Of a DNA stretch of 64,000 bases, positions 45,901 to 54,394 are shown in pieces. The notes beneath the pieces were generated by a model. It worked only from the letters and a program-made list of their open reading frames with translations. It did not search any database and had not been told where the DNA came from. The position numbers and the translations under genes were made by a program. The stretch is from Aphrocallistes beatrix. Its lineage: Eukaryota > Porifera > Hexactinellida > Sceptrulophora > Aphrocallistidae. The stretch covers positions 539,001 to 603,000 of the forward strand of contig OY725506.1 of the NCBI GenBank assembly GCA_963281255.1, written 5' to 3'. The number at the start of each line of letters is the position of its first letter. Position 1 is the first letter of the stretch.

Positions 45901-47103
45901 TCTATGTTCACAAACCCAGGAGAGATCTTAGAGGGACTCCGGCCGTTGGGTCGGAGAGTTTCTGACTTGATACTCAGAGACAAAGTCGGATCTCCGTTCG
46001 CACACGGAAGATTCAACTCTCTCCGATTCACAGCTCGAGTGTTAGAGTTTTGATGGTTGTTCTCAACATCTAAAACGGAAGTATTAACTAATGAATTGGA
46101 AACTGAAATTTCTAATAATAAAAAGGTGACAATGACGTCATAATTTCATGATGAGTCGACATTTTCGTCTGAGGTCAGAACTTAGTGGAGCCATAGCCAA
46201 AAGACTCCCATATGCCAAAAATCAGCTTTCTGTGCCTGGCAGTTTCTTCAATCAATTAGTTATAGATATAGATAGATATATATAAATAAACATTAATCGA
46301 GTTTTAATAGTAAGGATATATATGTATGTTACAGTCAATCTGTGTAATCAGTTATTTCATGAAATTAATAGGCTTTTCGTGAAAATACCCACACTCATTT
46401 CACGAAATGCCTAGCAATTTCGTGGGATCACTAGGCACTTCATGAAATCCCTAATTTCACAATCTGACTATAACATATATACGTATATATATACATATTT
46501 TCACACCTCTAACCTATATTTCTAGAGCTGCACAAATGGTTATACACAAAACATAGTCGCTGATAGATAATATCATAGTATACTATCTCACCTGATTGCG
46601 TAGCTGGGACTCTATCTCCATTCTTGTTTGGGAGGTCTGAGCGGTTGAGATCGTGCAGGAGGTCCTCCCAATCGTCCGAAGGGTCGTGCGAGTAGAGACA
46701 GGTGAGGTCGGAGTTCGTTATGTCAGAGGGAAACCACTGAATTCGAATCTGCCCCTCCTACGTAGATCAGTGGATTATTATTGTATTCGTGCTGCTAACA
46801 CAAAACTTTAGACTCAATTACTTTGTGTAGAAGCTTGAGTGTCCCTTTAACAGGAATCTCTTCGTTGGTAGCAGAATATTGAGCAGGAATGTGTAGAAAT
46901 ACGGTGTCGTTTGAAAAGAAAGATATCTCCTACAATTGACAGCTAAATTAAGCTACGACTGTCTCATTAGAACAGTTATATTCCACTCGTCTCTACAGTT
47001 AATTATAAAAACTTACTTTTTGTTGCAACTTTGGGAAAGAGTGGACATGATCTGTCAATGCATCAGAGTTGACTCCGACGATTAAATCGTCCATAAAAGC
47101 CAT
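39988..47103 (-). CDS. TBC1D15: TBC1 domain family member 15/17, Rab GTPase-activating protein (15 exons)
   Basis: Proposed coding exons (minus strand): 47103-47017, 46929-46822, 46757-46592, 46069-45838, 45570-45178, 44659-44569, 44507-44298, 43072-42944, 42832-42729, 42663-42569, 42235-42119, 41750-41650, 41296-41197, 40847-40615, 40218-39988. All junctions keep phase and sum to 798 aa. The last donor is GTTAGT; the others are mostly GTGAGT/GTAAGT-like. The N-terminal half corresponds to the Rab-binding region of TBC1D15/17 (MAFMDDLIVGVNSDALTDHV). The TBC domain spans about 473-700. The Arg finger is present in KDTIRTDRE (about Arg544) and the Gln finger in GYIQGMSD (about Gln581), so the catalytic pair is intact. 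Further landmarks are RPILWSFLLGYY and FFRWLLIDFKREF. In animals this family inactivates Rab7 (and Rab11) at late endosomes, lysosomes and mitochondria. Introns carry many MITEs. Confidence 0.93.
40945..41122 (+). mobile_element. hAT-like MITE in a TBC1D15 intron
   Basis: CAGGAGTTGGCAACCTTTGG at the left and TGTTGTCGGCCCCTG at the right form hAT-type inverted ends. The shared word TATATGA flanks both sides as a near-duplication. Confidence 0.7.
41845..41970. mobile_element. pogo-like MITE, family P4, in a TBC1D15 intron
   Basis: CAGTTAGAAGTTGGATATAA and TTATAACCGGCATCCACTG are imperfect inverted ends of about 26 bp. TA precedes the left end; the right flank is TC, so one duplication has decayed. 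Confidence 0.6.
42267..42435 (+). mobile_element. pogo/Tigger-like MITE, family P1, in a TBC1D15 intron
   Basis: CAGTGGACTCCGCTTAATAA to AAGCGGAGTCGACTG with TA on both sides. It lies 31 bp from the exon ending at 42235. Confidence 0.85.
43150..43307 (+). mobile_element. hAT-like MITE (CAGTGGTTCCCAACCTGGGG)
   Basis: The left end is CAGTGGTTCCCAACCTGGGG and the right end GGTTGAAAACCACTG. Flanking 8-mers tctttaaa / tattaaaa are near-identical. A related inverse copy is at 55230-55356. Confidence 0.75.
43340..43404 (+). repeat. GC-rich hairpin module
   Basis: CGCAGTGTCTGCAAGCCGCG and CAAGCAAGCGAAGCGCGCTT match 17933-17972 and 18400-18437. The module abuts the array at 43405. Confidence 0.75.
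43405..43585. repeat. 10-bp tandem array built on the palindrome GTTTAAAC
   Basis: About 18 units alternate CATGTTTAAA and CACGTTTAAA, each centred on GTTTAAAC, with two short disruptions (CGTTTATGTTT). It lies in a TBC1D15 intron. The array is close to self-complementary. Confidence 0.9.
43590..43865 (+). repeat. duplicated ~150-bp repeat, second copy
   Basis: It matches 18087-18360 in order and orientation (CATGGGGTTTTCAAGGGTG; AGTAAACAAATTACAAAAAT; CCAACGGTTGACATGGGGTT). It follows the hairpin module and array, as the 18-kb copy follows hairpins and an AT repeat. Confidence 0.75.
44017..44201 (+). mobile_element. pogo-like MITE, family P2, in a TBC1D15 intron
   Basis: CAGTCAGGGTCGCTTATTAT to AATAAGCGACCCTGACTG, flanked by TA. 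The GCTTAATATGAAC-type segment near the left end is duplicated relative to the copy at 53153. Confidence 0.88.
44808..44925 (+). repeat. dispersed repeat R4 copy
   Basis: Contains CATGGCTTCCCCGCCCAAAA and CTATTTATAG, shared with 22617-22690 and, inverted, with 61395-61500. Confidence 0.6.
45643..45764 (+). repeat. (ACAA)n microsatellite
   Basis: About 30 units with a few ACAT variants, inside a TBC1D15 intron. It generates spurious long open frames on both strands. Confidence 0.95.
46120..46316 (-). repeat. family H repeat, inverse copy in a TBC1D15 intron
   Basis: The reverse complement starts TCCTTACTATTAAAACTCG like 5477 and includes the GATTGAAGAAACTGCCAGG block and a TGACGTCA palindrome. 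Confidence 0.65.
46332..46470. mobile_element. pogo-like MITE, family P5, with internal TTTCRTGAAA palindromes
   Basis: CAGTCAATCTGTGTAAT and ATTTCACAATCTGACTA are inverted ends flanked by TA. The interior has at least five near-palindromes of the form TTTCATGAAA or TTTCGTGAAA. Confidence 0.7.
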
Positions 47104-47304
47104 CTAACTCAAATATTTAATATTTATATTAATAGCGTTTAGTATGGAATGTCTTTTCAAGAATGGATATTTCAGAAATTAAGATTTTCTATTCAACAGA
47201 GAGATTTAAGAGGAATACGGAAAATTGAAATATTTATTTTTAGTGAGTAAATAAGGTTATTTACAAACAAATTTCGCTTATCTTCACATAGTTTTTGATA
47301 AATT

Positions 47305-47310
47305 TTTATT
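47305..47310 (-). terminator. possible polyadenylation signal of FYCO1
   Basis: AATAAA on the minus strand 329 bp after the FYCO1 stop, within the 535-bp spacer before the TBC1D15 start. Confidence 0.35.
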
Positions 47311-47638
47311 TTAAGGACAATCAAACGAGAAAAAAGTTCAAATGATAGAACTTAAAAATATGCTATCTCATATCAAATTGATTCTCCAAAAATTGAATTA
47401 ACCGGAGTCAACCATTGATATTTATCAATTCGAATTGAATCATCGAAAATGTTAAGGAAAATGCTCCTTAAATAAAATCCAAATCTCTCACATAATTCCT
47501 ATCGATGATTATCTGCCAAGCTCGCATTAAGAAAACACAATTTGAAGTAGAAAATACAGTCTCATATTTACAAACAAGACAGTTAACGTAGTCTGCTGTT
47601 AGCAAGTACATACACCAAATATACCTAAACTCAACACG

Positions 47639-50588
47639 CTATTTCACGCAGTTGGTTAGTTTAACTTTGTAGGATATTTTCCTACTCTGTAGAATACTCG
47701 TCTCGTTACTGAACACCAGACGGTACACCCCGCCCTTCACAGCTGTGTAGTGGCCGATATGAGGCAGATCCTGTGAGTTAGAGTTGTAGCTTGTGAATGG
47801 GATTATGTCCGTTTCTTTACACTCCACACCGGAAATGGCACTCGACCTGAATGTTAAGCGGAATTGTATCGGGCGTTCAGTAACGAACTCCCAAACGATG
47901 GTCATCCCTGAAGACACAATGACATCCTCACAATGAGCGCACTTTGGATATACAATTATCTCAGAGTAGTCACCAACCAAGCACTCGTACGGAGCCTCAC
48001 GCGGTAGAGAATTGGTCGAGTTCACTTTTATATTGTCCAGAGATGAGAAGCTATCCGATCCAGTGGACTTAAGATCGAAACTAGAACGTGAAAGGCTAGA
48101 AATCTTTTTCCTCCGAGAGTCATCGCTCCGAGATAGCGACACTTCCTGAAATTCACCCATACTCCCAATCGACAAGAAAGCTTCAGGATCAAACTTCTTC
48201 TCAGGTTGGTTCAGATTAAAATTGTTGTTAATAATCTCTTTAGAAGTATGCGGGGTGGCCAGGAACTTATGTCTGAAATCAGCACATGGAATGCAACACC
48301 TCACGGGATCCTTACTTAGAGGAGTTGACACCTTGGACTGTGTACATTCACTACACATCACTTTCCCACACAATCTACAATGGTGCTTTCGAATCGAGCT
48401 AGAGAATGCTCTACAACAAATCGGGCAGGAACGTATGTTACAGTCATCAATCCATTTGGCAAGGAGAAGTTTCTCTAATTCGTGTTCTAGCTCGTCTGCA
48501 CGAGTGAATAGAGCTAGTTTCTGCTCTGTGAATCTTAATATCGTAGCTCTGAGTGTGTTATTTTCATCTTGTAGGCTGGAGAATTGCTCTGTTAATTCAC
48601 ATTGTTCCCTCCTCGCTCGTTCTGAATAAACGTTACTTGATATATTGTGGTTCACGTTCAACTCTTTCAGCCCTGTGATCTCACTCCTACAACTCTCTAC
48701 TTCGATTTCCCGCGTTTTGAGATCAACTCTGTTGGAAACCAACTCAGTTCCCATCTCAGTGAGTTTGCATCTAACATCTTCTAGCTCTGTTTGAAGGTTA
48801 ACAGCATGCGATTGGCTGCTAGCTAACTTCGTTTTAATATTGTCTAACTCGATTCTCTGAGAAGAAAGTTGAAATTCAAGAGCTGACTTTTGCTCTGTAA
48901 CTTCTGCTTCCAATTTATCGTGAGTTGAACGTAATCGCTGATATTTTGACTTCAAATGTTCGTGCTCCATTTTCAGTACTTCGAATTCATCCAGTTTGGA
49001 GAATTTCCCTTCATACACACCGATCTTATCTAAAAGTTGAAACAGAATTAAATATATTAAATCTACAACAAATAAGCGTAATGAATTTTGTTGTTTCACT
49101 TTGTGTTTGTTTTTTTATTCGTCAAGTAAGCAATGCACTATAATATTTAGTTAAATTCTTACAATTCCAATTTAAATTGGTCTTACTTCTATAGTTATTT
49201 AGACAAAAAACTAAAAGTCTCGAGTTGATTGGTCCTCTAGACTAGTACAATTTAGCATTATACGTATATATATCTCCCTACCATCTCTCTCCTTCACTTT
49301 CCTTTCGAGAGAAGGAATCAGAGCTCTCAGTTCCAAACACTCCTTCTGTAGTCTCGTTCTCTCATCCCGCATGGCCTGAATAACCGTGTTCATCTGCTGA
49401 TGTTCGCGCTTCGACTGAGTCAGTTCATTCTCCTTCTCGCTCAAGGAATCCTGGAGGCTAGAAATGAATTCGCTTTTCTCCTGGGTGTTGCTGCTCCCTG
49501 TCAGCTGTTCCACCTCACAGTTATCTGTTGCCTCGGTCTCTTTCAGGGCTCTACTCAGCTCTTCAGTCAACTACACAAGATCGGCATTCATAATGTCACT
49601 GCAGGCATCATACAGCCCTCCAGATAAACGATCCTAGTCTCAGACAGGGGGTCCAAGGGAGGGAGGGGGGAATCCGGAGCATTTTCCCCGAGTTTGATTC
49701 TGCGGCCCCAGATTTTTTTTCCTTTGCCCCCCCCTAGCTCTAGACTTTGTAAATCTGGTCTCAAACTCATGAATTTTCATAAACCGATAAATAAAATTCG
49801 AATCTAGGTAAATTGGGTAATATTCTAAATTTGTACGCTCCTAAACACTTTCAGACTTAAAACCAGGGGCGTAGCCAGGGTGCGGCACATGGGCCCTAGG
49901 CCGCAACCTCAAAGGCTGTGTCCACTAAAATTTCACAAATTAACATTGGGTGCCGCAACCCTCTCACGGAATTTCCACACCCTAAAAATAGGGCTGCTAC
50001 GCCTCCTTAAAACCATCGCCTAAAGGAGCGTCTCGCGCTCCTAGGTCTTGTATCATTGTACATCTGCAATGATGCATTTAGAGTTAAATGATGCATTTAG
50101 AAAAGTGGAACTGCCACTCACATCCTCCACTTGCAGACACTTCTCTTCCAGGTCTTCCTGAGTGTAGATGACTCTCTCTTTGAGTTCGTTCCTCTCGGAT
50201 TCCGCCTGCACCAGCAACTCCTGGTTGATCTCAAGCTCCACTTCTCTCTCATTCAGCTGCCCCTCGAACTGCCGACACAGAGTGGCTGCGTGGTGTTCTG
50301 AGTCCTGACTCTGTCTCAGCGCTACCTGGAGTTCCCCCAACTCCTGCAGCAGCTCAGCGTCCGAAGTCTCTGAGGCGTTCAGCGTCTCCGTCAACTATAA
50401 TAGAACAATAATAACAACAACAACAACAACAACAACAATGATAACAGAACAATTAAGCATACCGTCTTTCCCTGAATAAGCACCGGTGGGTTATATAGAT
50501 GAGAACATTTTAAGGTTGGTATACCATTTGTTATGGCTAGTTGTATTTATTATTCAGGGAAAGAAGGTATGCGATCTCTTACTTGTTT

Positions 50589-50634
<46 letters not shown>

Positions 50635-53516
50635 GATATAAATTCAATCAATTTACCTGCAATTGCAAGTCAAGGCATTTATTCTTGCACTTTATGAGTT
50701 CGTCTTCCAAATCAATCTTGCTTCTCTCCAGCAGAGATATCTCATCTCTGGTGTCCTCCTTCTCTGCCAGGCGACCCAGAATCGTCTCGAGACGGTCCAG
50801 CTTCGAAACCGTCTCCAATCCTGTGACGCCTCCGTGTCTGTAGTGAGCTCGGGATTTGGAGTCGAGAGATACGTTGCACATTGTGGACCTGCGTAGATAC
50901 GAGATAACCTGAACTAAGGTAGATATAGAACTAGATAACCTGAACTCAAGGTAGATATAGAACTAGATGAACTGGATGAACTTGGGATAGAAATAGTACT
51001 AAGTTGCCGTATTCAATCATCAGTCATTCATTTAAGTGTCGCTTTCAGAAATAGGTGTTAGGCCACAATTTAGCTTTCGACAAATATCCATTTTCTCAAT
51101 CTTAAATAGTGTCTTATTGTGTAATATGCCCAATACGGGGATGTCATTCAGTATAATTGACATTCTATTCTCAAGTTCGTAAGAGAAAAATCTCCATAAC
51201 CAGGAACTTTTAGGGAAATAAATTTAGAAATCAATACCTATCAGTATTGAGTAAATAAAAAATGCACATTCCACTGACCTCCTAGAGTTGGTATGCATCG
51301 GTGGTTGGACGTCTATCTGAGTGGCTTTCTCGTTCATGGAGGCGATGAGCAGCTTAAGATCGTGGAGAGTGGTGGAGACGAGTCGGATCTCTGAGGGAAT
51401 GCTCATGCAACTCAAACTCGACTCCAGAGATGCTAGGCCGTGGAGTTTGTTCGGTAGCAGAATACTACAAAGCAGGAGTATAAATAGACAAGTTTCTCTC
51501 GATAAAATACGAAAACTATACGGGCGGAAAGGAGTGAATAGTTATAGCAACAAGGCTGAGACTCAAAATTCTACATATTTTCTGATCAAAATTCTACATT
51601 TTTTTCGGATCAAAATCTCAAGGACCTTCGCTTCAAAGGTAAAGAATAACTCTCAACTCACGTCCGATCGTCTTCGTCCAGGGATTCCTTGGGAATTGGG
51701 GTGCTCGGTCTGGCGAATATATCACTGCTCGGGAGTCTCAGTCCTCCGTTCACCACTGCGTTGTAAGCGCTGATCTTAGAGGGCCATTGGGAGTCCAGAT
51801 CGTGTCCGTGTGAAGGGAGATGGAACTGGATTTCTTGAAGGTCGACAAGGAATTGCAGGAACTGTGTGGAGTAACCATCTTCCAGTAGCACTGAATCCTG
51901 CATGTACCACTCATTCACGTGATGGTAGTCCTCCAGTGCGAACTGTACAATCTCTATTCAGTACAATTCCATTAACAACATTGCATAGGATACGTACTGA
52001 GATTAAACATGGCTAATTTTAGAATAGATCATCCTCAAAATGGGCGGGGATTCCTATGCAGATAAACTAATCACTCAGACTAATTAGCTGAGGATCTGAT
52101 TGGGTGAATTATAACGTAACATGAATGCAAGATTTTAGTTTTCTATCTGATGATAATGTTATAGGAAAAATAAATTCAACGAATGTGATTAGTCGTGTAA
52201 TTTGATAGGTGGAAATAAACAATTATTCAAAATTAGCAAGAGTTTTAAACTCTCTTTGGAGAGGAAGACTTAAAATTCTGAAAGCAGACAACAGAGTCTG
52301 AAAAATAGTTTAGTTGCGTAAAGACCTTATCAGCTAAAAGGGCACCAGTTAATCTGGTATGGTGGAAATAGTTCGCACAAAAACCGAAAATAGTTCGACT
52401 TACCAAAAAAGGAAATAGTTCACATAAAAACCACCATTAATCCTAATGATAAAAATTCGAACTATTTCCTTTTTCGAAAAGTCGAACCATTTCCGCATTA
52501 CCGTTAATCTACCCACTCGCCACTGGACAAATGCCGGTGTTCCGATACCCAACCCCTGACTCCAGTAGTCCGGGAATTACCTGCTAGTCGCTTATACATG
52601 AGTCCCCACCGGATCAGAGCTCTCCCCTTCCCGAGCGGCGTCTCTAAGTGAGTGAGACCGTTGACGGCCATCAGGGCCCGAGAAACGAGATCCAGGCCTG
52701 TCGATTCAGATCCTCTATCCACACTCTCCGAAATAAAGTCCCAATAGTCCTTGCTCTCTCCAAAGGTCGATGTATGGTTCCTATAATGAGTATAATAGTA
52801 GAACCAGCCAGTCAATTTCACAGCTGTAACTGTAAGCGTTTATGCTACTGTTAAGAAAGGGGCAATTAGTCGCATCCTCTACTCCCAAATACAATCGACT
52901 CCGCTTAATAGGGTCACTGTTTAATCGGGACACTTTTGGCAGAACCGGAATAGCTTTCACACATAGAAGCTAATACAAAATATATTTGGTTAATAGGGTT
53001 CTCCGCTTAAAGGGGGCAAAATGTCCTCTGTCCGATGTGACCCTATTAAGCGGAGTCAACAGTATAATAAATACTTATTCCAGAAAGTATCGCAGCCCTT
53101 GTCTTTACAGAAACACACTTTATGACGTAAATAATATCGCTTTGAGTGTCTACAGTCAGGGTCGCTTAATATGAACATTCGTTTATTATGAACTAACCTC
53201 CTGGTCCCAATTTCATTTTTTAGATAGGATTTGTATTGAATCAAGTTCGCCTAATATGGAGTATCTCTATTATGAACAGATTTTTTGGTCCCTTGGTGGT
53301 TCACAATAAGCGACCGTGACTGTATTGATGGAAACAACAATAAATCATGACTCACTCTCTGATTCTGTAGCGAAGCACGTCTTCAATAACTTCACACACG
53401 AGGAGGACTTCAGATTTGTCGTCTGTGAGAGGATGTGTCCCATTCTCCTCAAACGCTCCCCTACAAACCATCACCCCCCTCTCCAGTCGTCCCAACATAT
53501 CTTTCCCTTCATCCAT
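47639..53516 (-). CDS. FYCO1: FYVE and coiled-coil domain protein, RUN-FYVE-GOLD (8 exons)
   Basis: Proposed coding exons (minus strand): 53516-53356, 52780-52581, 51953-51662, 51464-51279, 50888-50657, 50394-50122, 49570-49282, 49029-47639. All phases match and sum to 1007 aa. The RUN domain (about 1-210) includes ESKDYWDF, PLGKGRALIRWGLMYKRLA and HDLDSQWPS. A long coiled coil runs from about 290 to 735. A complete FYVE finger spans about 737-795: WIDDCNIRSCPICC, then RKHHCRLCGKVMC, then RCCIPC, with the WxxD and R-K-H-H-C-R phosphoinositide-binding motifs. A GOLD domain ends the protein (about 900-1003). This order is diagnostic of FYCO1, the adaptor linking PI3P, Rab7 and LC3 on late endosomes and autophagosomes to kinesin. 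At 1007 aa it is shorter than human FYCO1 (about 1480) because the coiled coil is shorter. The LC3-binding motif is not obvious between FYVE and GOLD. Confidence 0.94.
49864..50005 (+). mobile_element. hAT-like MITE with exact 8-bp duplication, nested
   Basis: It begins CAGGGGCGTAGCCAGGG and ends GCTGCTACGCCTC. CTTAAAAC flanks both sides (49856-49863, 50006-50013). It sits inside a relative of the 39361 element (GCTCCTAAACACTT before, AAAGGAGCGTCTCGCGCTCC after) in a FYCO1 intron. Confidence 0.85.
50410..50438 (+). repeat. (AAC)n microsatellite, left block
   Basis: About nine AAC units in the FYCO1 intron, on the left flank of the foldback element at 50457-50572. Confidence 0.9.
50457..50572. 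mobile_element. 116-bp MITE with 23-bp inverted ends, between two AAC arrays
   Basis: GCATACCGTCTTTCCCTGAA at the left and TTCAGGGAAAGAAGGTATGC at the right are inverted with one mismatch over 23 bp. (AAC)n tracts lie just outside on both sides in the same orientation. Confidence 0.8.
50589..50633 (+). repeat. (AAC)n microsatellite, right block
   Basis: About 15 AAC units, ending 24 bp before the donor side of the FYCO1 exon 50888-50657. Confidence 0.9.
52356..52502. mobile_element. MITE family G with exact 8-bp duplication
   Basis: Ends GGTATGGTGGAAATAGTTCG and CGAACCATTTCCGCATTACC are inverted. GTTAATCT flanks both sides (52348-52355, 52503-52510). It lies in FYCO1 intron 2. Same family as 37775-37870. 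Confidence 0.82.
52892..53062 (-). mobile_element. pogo/Tigger-like MITE, family P1, in FYCO1 intron 1
   Basis: CAATCGACTCCGCTTAATAG to AAGCGGAGTCAACAG with TA on both sides. The interior is inverse to the copy at 22208. Confidence 0.82.
53153..53322 (+). mobile_element. pogo-like MITE, family P2, in FYCO1 intron 1
   Basis: CAGTCAGGGTCGCTTAATAT to AATAAGCGACCGTGACTG, flanked by TA. It ends 33 bp before FYCO1 exon 1. Confidence 0.87.
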
Positions 53517-54394
53517 TAATCCGATATCTAATTTTCATATGAACTAATGCTGTGTTAGAATAGAGGATTAATTAAACTCTTCATTAAATACCAACAATAG
53601 AATACTCACGGGTTTCCAGTATGCGCAAGATTGTAACAAATTCATCGAGTTTAATTGGAGAGTAGAGTCTCTCTCTCCACTACTAAATAGTACGAGAGCA
53701 GGCCGTAACCAGGTACGGTTGTCCTTTCAATCCCCAAAATGAATTTTTTAGGGTCGGACTGGTTTCAACTTGACCACTTCACACCTGTGGCGTCTACAGC
53801 CTTGGATAGTGGTGGAGTAGGTTCAGATAACTGAGAATGTGTCGCGTATTTAAATAGGCAGTCGAACCAAAACCGTTTAATTGGGACAAATTCGACCATA
53901 CAAATAAGTTCATAATACTAAGCATCAGTTAATTAGGAACTCTACTCAATCAGGACAAATTAGAGAAACAATTCGTCGTAATCGAGTTGAGTTACTCTTG
54001 TCAAGAAGTACATAGGAATACGAGAATACGTACTTATCCAGAATTTTCAATATTTTCGTACGAGAATGCAAGTATAATTGAAGGCACAATTATAGTCTTC
54101 TTAATGATTTTAATCAAGCACTATTGCTGCTATATAAGATAGGAGATGTCCTATATAATAATGAACACACGGGTAATGCTAGCACATAAAGCAGAAAGAA
54201 ATCTCACTGAAGCAGTGAGTATTAGAGTTTAAATAGTCTCACAAGTTTGTGAATGCAGTCGCCGTTAGAGATAGCGAATGAATTCTATAAAATGCTGACC
54301 GTTGAAAACCAAATCCCTCTAAATCTCGGTTCTTCAAATTATCAGTTTAGTTTATTTTAAGTAAACGATAATAATAATAAAGATATAAAATTCA
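53517..54394. other. spacer between FYCO1 start and LYAR stop
   Basis: It holds the FYCO1 promoter on the minus strand and the LYAR 3' end. A possible pogo-like MITE lies at 53859-53997 (CAGTCGAACCAAAACCGTTT; weak right end AATCGAGTTGAGTTACTC). No gene was seen. Confidence 0.5.
54351..54356 (-). terminator. polyadenylation signal of LYAR
   Basis: AATAAA on the minus strand, 39 bp after the LYAR stop codon. Confidence 0.55.

Noticed and set aside
45620-45931. 103-codon frame of repeated Lys-Gln-Thr-Asn
   Set aside because: It is the translation of the (ACAA)n microsatellite.
52581-52821. Longer RUN exon of FYCO1 starting near 52815
   Set aside because: The acceptors there leave two extra bases and break phase with exon 1. 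The acceptor before 52780 keeps phase and matches the family.
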